From: Flavobacterium panici
Lineage (GTDB): Bacteria > Bacteroidota > Bacteroidia > Flavobacteriales > Flavobacteriaceae
DNA length: 64,000 bases
Reading direction: 5' to 3'
Assembly: GCF_903819335.1 (NCBI RefSeq)
Contig: NZ_CAIJDE010000058.1
Location: 119,013-183,012 of the forward strand
This document shows, in pieces, positions 9,194-18,842 of this stretch. The notes beneath the pieces were generated by a model that saw only the letters and a list, made by a program, of their open reading frames with translations, ran no database searches and was not told the origin of the DNA. A program made the position numbers and the translations under genes. How positions within the stretch are numbered: the stretch's first letter is position 1; each line of letters begins with the position of its first letter.

Positions 9194-10514
9194 TTTTGTG
9201 GTTATTTTTTTTAGTTAGTGTTTCGCTTAAAGCTTCTAAAGAGATTCCTTTTGTTTCCGGCATCAGAAAAATTACGAACAACAGTTGCAACACCATCATC
9301 AATGTAAAAATAAGGAATACAACTTCGGGTCCTATTTCTGAAAATAACATTGGAATTAAAGACGGAATAATTGCCGCTAGAACCCAATGTACTGAACTTC
9401 CAAATGCCTGTCCGGATGCACGAATATGATTTGGGAAAATTTCTGAAATAAAAACCCAAATGACCGCACCCTGACCAATTGCATGTGAAGCAATAAAAAG
9501 GAAAAGGAAAATAGGAACCGATAAACCTCCCCAATTGTAATAAAAAGAAGCCGATACTAATCCGAGTGAAATAATATACCCAACAGAACCAATGTACATT
9601 AACAACTTTCTTCCTAATTTGTCGATTAATGCCACACCAATTAAGGTGAAAATAAGATTTGTAACTCCAATTCCGATACTGCTTAACAACGCTGTATTTT
9701 GTCCTAAGCCGGCTTCTTCAAAAATTCTTGGCGCATAATATAGAAATGCATTAATTCCTGAAAACTGATTGAAAAAGGCAATTAAAAAAGCCAGAATCAA
9801 TGGGAAACGATATTTCTTCATGAAAATATTTTCGTGTTTGGTAACACCGTTTTCACGGGAATCGTCGATTAAATCAGAAATATTTGCATACGGATCAATT
9901 GTATATAAAACTTTACGAGCTTCTTCGTCACGATTTTTCGACAAAAGCCATCTTGGACTTTCCGGAATTGTCAAAATAAACAGAATATAGATTAGAGAAG
10001 GAATTGCCTGAACTCCAATCATCCATCTCCATGCATTTTCGCCAATATCTTTTAAAAAGTAATTAGAGATAAAAGCAATCAAAATACCTAATACAATATT
10101 GAATTGATACAAAGCTACCAATCTTCCTCTTTTGTCTGCCGGAGCAATTTCTGATACATAAGCCGGAGCAGCAATAGTTGAAGCACCAACTCCTAAACCA
10201 CCAACAAATCTGAAGGCAGCAAAAACAAACGGATCATTAGCAAAAGCGGCACCAATTGCAGAAGCAAAGTATAAAATACCAATCCAGAACAGCGTTTTTT
10301 TACGTCCTATTTTATTCGTTGGAATCCCTCCAAAAATAGCACCGACTACAGTTCCCCATAATGCCATTGCCATAACAACTGAACCATGAAAGGCATCTGA
10401 CGAGTGCCACAGAAGCTGTAATTGTTTATCAGCTCCAGAAATAACTACGGTATCAAAACCGAAAAGAAAACCTGCCAGTGCAGCAGTAACAGACCAAATC
10501 AATATCTTATTCAT
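9156..10514 (-). CDS. MFS sugar permease (sugar porter family)
   Basis: 452 residues and twelve predicted membrane helices. Sugar-porter signatures are visible: GFLFGFDTVVISG in helix 1, NKIGRKK after helix 2 (GRK motif), PESPRWLLSKNRDEEA at the end of helix 6, NQFSGINAFLYYAP in helix 7, DKLGRK, and MPETKGISLEAL at the C-terminus. It should carry a monosaccharide, by context fructose, through the inner membrane. It is the first gene of the operon downstream of the intergenic inverted repeat at 10638-10680, and its stop codon overlaps the GH32 start. Substrate is inferred from context only. Confidence 0.93.
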   Translation of the reverse strand: MNKILIWSVTAALAGFLFGFDTVVISGADKQLQLLWHSSDAFHGSVVMAMALWGTVVGAIFGGIPTNKIGRKKTLFWIGILYFASAIGAAFANDPFVFAAFRFVGGLGVGASTIAAPAYVSEIAPADKRGRLVALYQFNIVLGILIAFISNYFLKDIGENAWRWMIGVQAIPSLIYILFILTIPESPRWLLSKNRDEEARKVLYTIDPYANISDLIDDSRENGVTKHENIFMKKYRFPLILAFLIAFFNQFSGINAFLYYAPRIFEEAGLGQNTALLSSIGIGVTNLIFTLIGVALIDKLGRKLLMYIGSVGYIISLGLVSASFYYNWGGLSVPIFLFLFIASHAIGQGAVIWVFISEIFPNHIRASGQAFGSSVHWVLAAIIPSLIPMLFSEIGPEVVFLIFTLMMVLQLLFVIFLMPETKGISLEALSETLTKKNNHKNEIKETSAVSSL

Positions 10515-10637
10515 TGTACATGTATTAAAAACTTGTCGCTAAGATATCTGCAAAAAAAACAACTTATTTTTAATGATGTTACAATTTATTTCTATAAATA
10601 TTGATAGTTTAGCATTTTAAACTCAAAGCCTTTATTT

Positions 10638-10680
10638 ACAAGGTTTTACGCAAATTAAAAAACTTTTACGAAAACCTTGT
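10638..10680. promoter_or_regulatory. Inverted repeat upstream of the permease, candidate operator
   Basis: Two arms, ACAAGGTTTTACG (10638-10650) and CGAAAACCTTGT (10669-10680), are reverse complements apart from one extra base. TTTTACG is also directly repeated in the spacer. The site lies between the regulator gene and the first structural gene of the fructan operon, about 125 bases upstream of the permease ATG. This is where the AraC-type output domain of the adjacent regulator would be expected to bind. Binding is an inference. Confidence 0.5.
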
Positions 10681-10744
10681 AGTTTCGATTTTGTTACATA
10701 ACCTTCAAAATTGATACTTTAAAAGAAACAATTTCAAAGACAAA

Positions 10745-13483
10745 TTAGCTTGACGTTTTGTATTCTTTAGGAGAAATTCCAAATTTATTCTTAAAAGCTG
10801 TAGAAAAATAGTTTGGAGAAGAGAAACCTAACGAGTAGGCAATTTCAGAAATATTCATTTCATTTGACTTCAAAAGCTCTGCTGCTTTCTCTAATTTGAC
10901 ATTATTAATATGATCGCTAATATTAATTCCGATAATTGCTTTCACTTTTCTATACAGCTGAACTCTCGAAACCCCAAGTTTATCCGCCAAATCCTCAACA
11001 GAAAACTTTGGATTCTCAACGTTCTTTTTAATAATATCATTCATTTTGGTAATAAATGACTGTTCCTGATTTCCAAACTTAGATTCAGGTTCAACTCGGT
11101 AAATATTATTGGTGTAATAATAACGTAGTTTTTCTCTGTTGAAAAGCAAACTCGATAGAGATTGTTTTAGAATTGAAAGGCTAAAAGGTTTTGTCAAATA
11201 CTGGTCTACTCCACTCTGAAGTCCTTTTAAAACAGATTCTTTATTACTTTGCGCCGTTAGAATTATAATTGGAATATGTGACGAACGAAGATCTTTCTTT
11301 AGTTCTTTGCTGATTTCGTAACCATCTTTGTCTATCAAATTAATATCGCAGATAATAATATCCGGAATAATTTCCAACGCTTTTTCAATTGCATCGCTTC
11401 CGTCAGAATTGTAAACTAAATATTCATTCGAAAGTTTAGCTTTTAAAAAATTAACTAAATCTACATTGTCTTCAATAATTAGCAACGAATGTTTTTCAGC
11501 ATCTGAACTCGTATTTGATTCTTTTAAATAAGGTTCTATGTTTAAATTGTCGGTAATTAAATTCGGAATACTGGTTAGGCCTTCGACTTTCTGAATAATT
11601 TCACCAGGTTGCAAATGACTGTTTCCTTTTAATAACGTAATCACAAATTCGCTGCCTTGTTTAGATTTCAGTTCAATAGTTCCCTGATGCAAAAGCACAA
11701 ACTCTTTAGACAAATGCAAACCAATTCCGGAGCTGTTTTTATTATTATTTGAAGCCCTGAAAAAAGGATTAAAAACGTTAGACAATTCATTTTCCGGTAT
11801 CCCAATTCCAGAATCTTTAAAACTAATTTTAACTGTGTTGTCGTGATTTTCGATAATCGAAATACTAATTTTTCCATTGTCTGGAGTAAATTTAAAAGCG
11901 TTTGAAAGCAAATTAAAATACACCTTATCCATGAGCTCCCTATCAATAAATAACTCTAGATTTTTGTTTTTACATATAAGTTGAAAATCGATATTTCTAC
12001 GGGCAGCTTCACCTTTAAAATTAATCATCACTTCGTTGGTAAAATCAGAGATTTTAGTATTTGAAGCTCTTAAAGTAAATTTTTGTTCTTCAATTTTTCT
12101 AAAATCCAGCAATTGATTTATTAATCTGAGCAGTCGATTTGAGTTTTTATGGATTAGTTTTACTTCATCGATAAGAGCAGTGCCTTTAATTTTTTCGTTT
12201 TCAATCAAAGACTCTACATAACTCATAATTAAGGTTATTGGAGTTTTGAATTCATGTGAAAGTCCTGTAAAGAAATTCAATTTTGCTTCGTTGCTTCTCT
12301 GCGCTATTTTAGCCATTTCCTGAATTTCATTATTCTGATCAATTACAGTTTGATTAATTCTTTCAAGCTGTTTTTTCTTTCTTGAAATAGAAATCGTTGA
12401 ATAAATGCTGTAAATCGTCAAACTCAAAATAATCACTAAGAAAAAACTTAGCAATCGAACCAGATTGTTCTGTGAAGCATATTCTCTTTCCTGAACTTTT
12501 ATCGCTCCCTGCTGCGACTCAATAACTGTTTGCTGCTGATCGACTTTATCCATTTGATTTTCGATAATTTCAGCATTATTCTTGTCTATTACTATTGTAT
12601 TGAGAATATTATTTTTAGCAATTGCTTCTTTATTGTACATTTTTAAGGCCAATTTCAACGCTTCATTTCCTCCTGTCGGATATAGAATTGTACCGTCTAA
12701 AACTCCGCTCTTCACCAATTCTATCCCCCCATTTACTGAATTTAGTCCATCAACACCAATAAATTTGATTTTCTTTTCTAATCCAACAGTTTTAGCAGTT
12801 TCCCAGGCGCTTAAAGCCATACGATCATTATGGGCAAAAATATATTCGATGTCAGGGTTTTGCAAAAGGATAGTTTTTAAAGGCTCTTTAACAGATTCTC
12901 CTTCCCAATTGCCATGAATAATATTATCGACTCTGAAATGTTTATTTTCATTGATAATCTGTTCAAAACCAAGACTTCGCTCGTATGCTGGTGAAGAACC
13001 GTTTGCTCCTGTAATTTCTATAATCTTACCTGACCCTTTACTATGCGAAATAATATATCGGGCAGCAATTCTTCCAATTTCAATATTATCAGCTCCAAGG
13101 TAGGCAGTATAGCTTTCTCCCTCGATTTTTCGATCTACAACAAGAACAGAAATTCCTGCCTTTATTGATTTTTCTACAACTGCAGTCAAAGGTTTAGATT
13201 GAATTGGAGATACAATAATAACATCAACTTTCTTAGATATAAACCCTTCAATATCTTCTATTTGTTTCTCAATATTGTTATTAGCGTCTTTTATAGTTAA
13301 ATCTACTTCTGGTCGTAAGGAAGCTTCAATCTTCATTGAGCTGTTCATTTGTTTGCGCCAATCATCTGTAGTCATAGCCTGAGAAAATCCAACTTTTATT
13401 TTATCGTCCAGTTTTTGTTTGCAGGAAATTAAAGTTGATGATGCCAAAAAAAACAGCAAAATATATTTTACAGTGTGAAACAT
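10745..13483 (-). CDS. Hybrid two-component regulator with a periplasmic sugar-binding sensor (BT1754-like)
   Basis: 912 residues. Order: N-terminal hydrophobic segment with LISC (Cys21); type I periplasmic-binding-protein domain (about 28-305, KIKVGFSQAMTTDDW start); coiled coil (about 308-340); membrane helix (about 343-363); HisKA with SHEFKTP (His410); HATPase (DSGIGI 558-563, SGIGLHLS); receiver domain (phospho-Asp713 in IICDIN, Lys in LTKPFS); AraC HTH (about 800-912, ending FKNKFGISPKEYKTSS). This architecture matches the fructose-sensing regulator of the Bacteroides thetaiotaomicron fructan locus. It should bind fructose in the periplasm and activate the permease/GH32/susCD genes. It is transcribed in the same direction as the operon, with a 230-base gap. 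Confidence 0.95.
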   Translation of the reverse strand: MFHTVKYILLFFLASSTLISCKQKLDDKIKVGFSQAMTTDDWRKQMNSSMKIEASLRPEVDLTIKDANNNIEKQIEDIEGFISKKVDVIIVSPIQSKPLTAVVEKSIKAGISVLVVDRKIEGESYTAYLGADNIEIGRIAARYIISHSKGSGKIIEITGANGSSPAYERSLGFEQIINENKHFRVDNIIHGNWEGESVKEPLKTILLQNPDIEYIFAHNDRMALSAWETAKTVGLEKKIKFIGVDGLNSVNGGIELVKSGVLDGTILYPTGGNEALKLALKMYNKEAIAKNNILNTIVIDKNNAEIIENQMDKVDQQQTVIESQQGAIKVQEREYASQNNLVRLLSFFLVIILSLTIYSIYSTISISRKKKQLERINQTVIDQNNEIQEMAKIAQRSNEAKLNFFTGLSHEFKTPITLIMSYVESLIENEKIKGTALIDEVKLIHKNSNRLLRLINQLLDFRKIEEQKFTLRASNTKISDFTNEVMINFKGEAARRNIDFQLICKNKNLELFIDRELMDKVYFNLLSNAFKFTPDNGKISISIIENHDNTVKISFKDSGIGIPENELSNVFNPFFRASNNNKNSSGIGLHLSKEFVLLHQGTIELKSKQGSEFVITLLKGNSHLQPGEIIQKVEGLTSIPNLITDNLNIEPYLKESNTSSDAEKHSLLIIEDNVDLVNFLKAKLSNEYLVYNSDGSDAIEKALEIIPDIIICDINLIDKDGYEISKELKKDLRSSHIPIIILTAQSNKESVLKGLQSGVDQYLTKPFSLSILKQSLSSLLFNREKLRYYYTNNIYRVEPESKFGNQEQSFITKMNDIIKKNVENPKFSVEDLADKLGVSRVQLYRKVKAIIGINISDHINNVKLEKAAELLKSNEMNISEIAYSLGFSSPNYFSTAFKNKFGISPKEYKTSS

Positions 13484-15008
13484 GAAATTATAAGTTTATG
13501 TAAATGAAAGTGAGTTTCGAAAATACCTTCTTAAACTAGTAACTTGCCAAAATAATTAGGAAGGATTATTTTGTTATGACAAGTAAGAAGTGCGTATATG
13601 ATTGTAAAGATAAAATTAAACTTTTAAGTTTTAACAATGACACCTCATAATTTTCTCATTATTATAATCAACAAATTTTCTTTGCCAACATTTCAGTAAA
13701 GTTCAATGTAAAATCGTGGTAAAAGAGGTTAAAAAAACAACAAACGCAGGAATACGCGGGTTCCGTGCGTAAGGTTCCAATCCTGCTCTCCTCATTGCAA
13801 TAAAATGCATAAATAATTATCTTCTAATTAGATTAAAGCGGTTTAAAAAGTCTAATATCCCGACCAAATTTTGATTTGAATAATCTCAAAATTATTATAC
13901 AATTTTACAAAAAACTAACCCGTTCTCTTTACATAGTACCAAATTTTATTTTCAAGAATTTTGTAAAAAGCTATTACATCTTAATAAATTTAAATATACA
14001 TATGTTTTAACAGTCTTATTTCTAGAATTTAACCCACTTTAACTTATAAATATGATCGGCTTGTAAATCCACTAAGGTCAACTTGACTGGATTCAAACCA
14101 TTCATAAAATACTAAAAAATAAGGATCATGTACAAAAGTTGGGGATTAGGTAAAAAGATTAGATAAATACAATTCACTGCCCGAAGATTTAAAAACCTAT
14201 ACAAGCTGTACATCATTTCATCTACAATTAATCAAAGGAGAATTAAACATGCTAATAGATAAAATGTTGTTGCTTTTAGAAAAAAACCGGTTGACCATAG
14301 TTTTCTTTAGAATATTTTCAGAAACTATAATATTCACATTAACTCGCGGTCAACACAGCCAAATGGCCAGTTGATCACAATTAGCACTATTTTTTTCACC
14401 ACCTACAAATTTTTGTTAAAGAGACAATAGTCCTATAAATGAAGTATTTTATCCTATAACTATCTCACTAACTGTATCTTATTTTGCAAAAGAAATAGAA
14501 CTCCAAAAAAAGCATCAGCTTTATTTTAAACATTTCTATTTCATAAAAATAAAACAGAGTAATTAAACTAGAACGGAAATTAAATAATGCCAGAAAAATA
14601 AAGGGTCCATCTTTTCAGTCATATCATTAGTAACGTAAAATTGGTAACACAGAAACATCTAAATTATCATCTTCAATTTCATTAGAAGAGAAAGGGATCC
14701 TCGCTATTGAAGGATTGAGAATCACAATAGTTCCATTAGATTTTGGCGTTTTTGTTAACTGTCTTATAGTTTAAAAACAGCAACGATCCACAAATAACCG
14801 CCAATTTAAACACTTATACTCTTATTGGTTCATTTATTACTTTTCGATAAATCTAACAACTAAATTATAAAAGTATTACTAAATGTTCCTGTAATTTATC
14901 TTTCAAAATATGATATTCCATATATCAATAAACAATTAATAATCAACGCATTAATATCTGATTTTCAGAACTAAATTTTTGAATTGATAAATAAAAGTAA
15001 AAAAAACT
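13484..15008. other. 1.5-kb gene-poor region
   Basis: No gene of convincing length. It contains a GC-rich tRNA-like hairpin near 13746-13795. Two stretches look like decayed coding sequence: plus strand 14150-14374 (74 open codons without a good start, reading RLDKYNSLPEDLKTY) and minus strand about 14627-14770 (reading NGTIVILNPSIARIPFSSNE, ending with a stop). An inverted repeat GTTGACC / GGTCAAC lies at about 14290-14354. The remainder is AT-rich with nothing I can name. It must also hold the promoters for the flanking genes at 13483 (minus) and 15009 (plus). Confidence 0.5.
13746..13796 (+). ncRNA. tRNA-like GC-rich hairpin or tRNA 3'-end remnant
   Basis: GCAGGA (13746-13751) can pair with TCCTGC (13781-13786), and inside it ACGC (13754-13757) pairs with GCGT (13767-13770). 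The segment GGTTCCAATCC resembles a tRNA T-arm (consensus GGTTCRANTCC), followed by CTGCTCTCCTCA that could be an acceptor strand. No matching D-arm or anticodon arm is found upstream, so it is at most a fragment. Confidence 0.25.
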
Positions 15009-15770
15009 ATGACTCCTATTAATGCCGTAATCATATCTGAAGAAAAAGAGACTTTTCAAATCTTAAAAAAATTTGAAGAAGAAAATGCTATGATTATGGA
15101 AATAATTGGTAACGCAGATGGTATAAAACACGGAATGATTTTAATAAAAGAAAGAAAACCAGACCTTATCCTCTTAGATATTCATCTTAAGGATGATCTG
15201 TTTTTTGAAATGCTTGAACAATTGGAATTTAGCATTCCAAAAATTGTGTTTATATCAGCAAACAAGGATTATGCTGTTAGGGCCTTTAAACATGATGCTG
15301 TTGATTTTTTACTGAAACCAATTGATTTTAATTCCATAATAATGGCTATTTATAAAGTAATTAAAAGAAGGGAAATGGAACGCTCTTATCAGCATCAAAA
15401 AATTAACAATTTAAATATTTCAAACACTGTTAATCAAAAAAATGACTACGTTGCCGTTGCATCATTAGAAAAAATAGAACTCTTACCAATGTCAGAAATT
15501 ATTTTTTGTAAGGCAGATGGAAAGTATACCGTTTTTATTCTACCCAACGGAACCAGTATAATGTCAAGCAGAAATCTGGGTGAATACAGTGCAATTTTGG
15601 ATGACAATTATTTTTTTAGAATACATCATTCCTATATTATCAATCTACGTCATATTGTTAAAATTTCAAAAAAAGATGGGTATTTCTGCGAACTTTCGAA
15701 TGGATCAGTTTTACCAGTTGCCAAAAGACGACAAGATGATTTTAATAAATTTATAAAACTTAAAGATTAA
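15009..15770 (+). CDS. LytTR-family response regulator
   Basis: 253 residues. Receiver domain (1-120) with phospho-acceptor Asp57 in LILLDIHL and the conserved Lys in FLLKPIDF. The LytTR DNA-binding domain covers about 148-250 (EIIFCKADGKYTVFI, FFRIHHSYIINLRHI, LPVAKRR). The N-terminus has SEEKE in place of the usual acidic DD pair, so phosphorylation may be weak. It is 31 bases upstream of a PAS-type histidine kinase gene and is likely regulated by, or co-transcribed with, that kinase. Target genes are unknown. Confidence 0.92.
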   Translation: MTPINAVIISEEKETFQILKKFEEENAMIMEIIGNADGIKHGMILIKERKPDLILLDIHLKDDLFFEMLEQLEFSIPKIVFISANKDYAVRAFKHDAVDFLLKPIDFNSIIMAIYKVIKRREMERSYQHQKINNLNISNTVNQKNDYVAVASLEKIELLPMSEIIFCKADGKYTVFILPNGTSIMSSRNLGEYSAILDDNYFFRIHHSYIINLRHIVKISKKDGYFCELSNGSVLPVAKRRQDDFNKFIKLKD

Positions 15771-15801
15771 AATAATATAAGCTAAATATAATTACTAGCA
15801 A

Positions 15802-18039
15802 ATGAATACCCATAATATTCCAGAAAACGATGCGGCAAAAAAGAAAAATAATAATACTCCTTATTATTTTGAAGAACCGTTACATGAACTTGCTAAAATT
15901 TTAGATTTTTCCATGGATCTAATTTGCTCTTGTGATGAAGAGGGAAGATTTGTATGGGTAAATAAAGCTTCAGAACGTATTTTAGGCTATACGCCTGAAG
16001 AATTAATTGGTAAAAAATGCCGTGATTTTATATTTCATGAGGATGCTAATATTCCTATAAACGAAAATATTGATTTTAGAAGCGAGACACACTTACCTAT
16101 GTTTGAAAAAAAGTTCATACACAAAAATACAAGCATTATTTATTTGCAATGGTCTGCTGTACGGGATGATGTTAAAAAATTATCTTATTGCATAGGCAGA
16201 GATATTACTGAGAAAAAAAATATAGAAAAAGCAATTGAAATAGAAAGACTGCAATTCTTTAATATATATTCGCAGGCACCTTCCTATATGGGAATTTTAA
16301 CTGGTCGCGACCATGTTTATGAATTGGCAAATGAACTTTATCTGCAATTAATTGATAAGAAGGATATTATTGGGAAGGCCGTCAAAGATGTTTTACCCGA
16401 ACTTGAAACACAGGGAATTTTTGAAATTCTAGATAATGTATATCAAACAGGTGAAAGCTTTTCAGCTAATGAAATGCTCATAACATTTGATCGTTATAGC
16501 AACGGAAAACTAAAAGATGTTTACTTAAATTTTATTTTTCAGGCTCGAAGGGATGCTAATAATACTATTGACGGAATATTTATTTTTGGCAATGATGTAA
16601 CAGAGCAGGTTCTATCGCGAAAAAAAATTGAAGAAAGCGAAAAAATGTATAAAGATCTAATCCATAAATTGCCAGTTGCCACCTACTCTTGCGATGCTGA
16701 AGGACGAATAGTGCTTTATAATAAAGCTGCAGCTGCGTTATGGGGCAAAGAGCCTGAACTAGGAAAAGATGTATGGTATAATTCATGGAATTGTACGGAC
16801 AATAAGGAAATAATTATAGAACGCCCTAATGGAGATAAACGCAATGTATTGCCTTATCCAGTTCCGTTTCACAATACTGATGGTGAGATAACAGGAGCCG
16901 TTATTGTACTTTCTGATATTACAGAAATGAAATTGGCACAAAAAGAACTGAGAAAAAGTGAAAAAAAATACCGGTATCTTTTTGACAACAATCCCATGCC
17001 AATGTGGATTATCGATTTAGTGTCTTTTAAATTTCTGGATGTAAATAAAATGGCAATTCTGCAATACGGATACAGCCGTGAAGAATTCCTTTCTATGACT
17101 GCTTTGGACATACGTCCAAATGATGATAAAATCCATTTCATAAAATCGAGTGATACTTCAAATATTAATCAATCAAATTATAACAGGGGAATATGGAATC
17201 ATATAAAAAAAGATGGAACTATTGTTCCAGTTGAAATTATTGCCCATAATATTGTATATGAAGGAACTGCAGCAAGATTGATTCTCTCTAATGACATCTC
17301 TGATCGTAAAAAAGCAGAAACAAATCTGGAAAAAAGAAATCGGGAACTCATCAAAACCAATTCGGAACTGGATCGATTTGTATACAGTGTATCACACGAT
17401 CTGCGTTCCCCCCTAACTTCAATTCTTGGTCTGATCTCTTTTATTGAAACAGAAAGCAAGGAAATTGATACGCTTAAACATGCCGAACTGATACGGATCA
17501 GTATCAATCGTCTGGATGACTTTATAAAAAACATTTTAAGTTATTCACGAAATAACCGTACAGGGCTTGAAGTGGAACAAATTTCGCTGAAAGAAATGAT
17601 ACTTGACATAGTAGATTCGCTTCAAAGAATGAAAGAAGCAAAAGGAATTCGTTTTGAAATTGAAATACAAGAACAAAAACCTTTTTATACAGACAGGCTG
17701 CGATTTACAACCATTCTAAAAAATCTAATTTCCAATGCCATAAAATACCATAAAAAAGAGAATGCTGACAGATTTGTAAAAATATTGGGATATTCAGATC
17801 ATGAAAATCTCCATTTTTCAATAGAAGATAACGGGATAGGAATTGATGCCGCGTATCATAAAAAAATATTTGAAATGTTTTTTCGTCTTTCGGGCAAAGA
17901 TGGCTCTGGTATTGGTTTATATATCGTAAAAGATGCCGTAGAAATAGTGCAGGGCTCTATAGAGGTACAGTCAGAAAAAGGGACTGGAACCAAATTTAAT
18001 ATCACACTAAAAAATTTGAAACCATGTCAAAAGAACTAG
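15802..18039 (+). CDS. Multi-PAS sensor histidine kinase (cytoplasmic)
   Basis: 745 residues without a signal peptide or membrane helix. Four PAS units follow each other: about 30-145 (FVWVNKASERILGYTPEEL), 150-275, 285-380 and 390-500 (FLDVNKMAILQYGYSREEF), each ending in a PAC-like DITE/DVTE/DISD turn. HisKA has the phospho-His in YSVSHDLRSPL (about 528) and the HATPase has DNGIGIDAAYHKKIFEMFF and GSGIGLYIV. It senses an intracellular or diffusible signal and probably feeds the overlapping receiver gene downstream and the LytTR regulator upstream. The ligand is unknown. Confidence 0.93.
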   Translation: MNTHNIPENDAAKKKNNNTPYYFEEPLHELAKILDFSMDLICSCDEEGRFVWVNKASERILGYTPEELIGKKCRDFIFHEDANIPINENIDFRSETHLPMFEKKFIHKNTSIIYLQWSAVRDDVKKLSYCIGRDITEKKNIEKAIEIERLQFFNIYSQAPSYMGILTGRDHVYELANELYLQLIDKKDIIGKAVKDVLPELETQGIFEILDNVYQTGESFSANEMLITFDRYSNGKLKDVYLNFIFQARRDANNTIDGIFIFGNDVTEQVLSRKKIEESEKMYKDLIHKLPVATYSCDAEGRIVLYNKAAAALWGKEPELGKDVWYNSWNCTDNKEIIIERPNGDKRNVLPYPVPFHNTDGEITGAVIVLSDITEMKLAQKELRKSEKKYRYLFDNNPMPMWIIDLVSFKFLDVNKMAILQYGYSREEFLSMTALDIRPNDDKIHFIKSSDTSNINQSNYNRGIWNHIKKDGTIVPVEIIAHNIVYEGTAARLILSNDISDRKKAETNLEKRNRELIKTNSELDRFVYSVSHDLRSPLTSILGLISFIETESKEIDTLKHAELIRISINRLDDFIKNILSYSRNNRTGLEVEQISLKEMILDIVDSLQRMKEAKGIRFEIEIQEQKPFYTDRLRFTTILKNLISNAIKYHKKENADRFVKILGYSDHENLHFSIEDNGIGIDAAYHKKIFEMFFRLSGKDGSGIGLYIVKDAVEIVQGSIEVQSEKGTGTKFNITLKNLKPCQKN

Positions 18040-18428
18040 ACTCAAAATTTGAAACAGTAATGATTATTGATGATAATCTCGTAGATTTATATATTATCTC
18101 GCGTATGATCACTAAGAATAATTTTGGAAAAAATGTGCTGCATTATACGGAGGCACAAGAAGCAATGAAATATTTGCAGGAGAATCAGGATAATATTTCG
18201 AAATTACCTCAAATCATTTTTGTAGACATCTACATGCCTTTAATGTCTGGATTTGAATTTCTGGAAGCATATGAGACATTATCAACTAACTTGAAAAATT
18301 ATTGCAAAACCTACATCGTATCCTCAACAATAGATAATGAAGATATCGCACGATCAAGCAATAATAAGAATGTGGTTTCTTTTCATGTTAAACCGCTTAC
18401 CAAAGAATTTCTTGACCGAATTATTTAG
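18024..18428 (+). CDS. Single-domain response regulator (CheY/Rcp1-like)
   Basis: 134 residues, one receiver domain: acidic pair in MIIDDNLVDL, phospho-Asp in IFVDIYMP (about 67), Ser/Thr switch in IVSST and Lys in HVKPLTK. The ATG lies 16 bases before the kinase stop codon, so the two are translationally coupled and the kinase is the natural phosphodonor. There is no output domain, so it acts through protein contacts or as a phosphate sink. Confidence 0.93.
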   Translation: MSKELDSKFETVMIIDDNLVDLYIISRMITKNNFGKNVLHYTEAQEAMKYLQENQDNISKLPQIIFVDIYMPLMSGFEFLEAYETLSTNLKNYCKTYIVSSTIDNEDIARSSNNKNVVSFHVKPLTKEFLDRII

Positions 18429-18842
18429 GAATAATTACTTTAAATATTACTTCCAATAATTCAATCAAACCAAATCAGTATTTTATACTTCACCACTAAG
18501 CTGGCACTATCTCAGTGATTTTAATAATTACTACAACTGTTGTTTTTAAGTGTGCCCCACTTCCATAACGGATTAATATATTGATTCTTAAAATTTAAAT
18601 CAGAAATTCAGCATAACAAATTAGCAGAATTTTAAAAATCAGGTATGCTGGTTTTTGTTGCTCCTTTTATAATTTTCAGCATTATAGTTTTCCTTCATTA
18701 AACGGTTATACCGTATAGCTGTCAGTTATTACTTCTCCCTTTTACATTAAAAGGCATTCTAGTTAATTTGTATATAAGCTTTTAAAATCAATGCCTTGTA
18801 AAACGTCAATTTTTTTTTGCGTAATAAACTGTTATCAAAATA
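18429..18842. other. 414-base intergenic region
   Basis: AT-rich sequence between the response regulator and the small frameshifted gene. I see no open frame of useful length, no clear terminator and no repeat. It should hold the promoter for the downstream genes. Confidence 0.4.

Noticed and set aside
9052..9429. 125-residue plus-strand frame across the permease/GH32 overlap
   Set aside because: Antisense to two strong genes and without a domain or ribosome-binding context.
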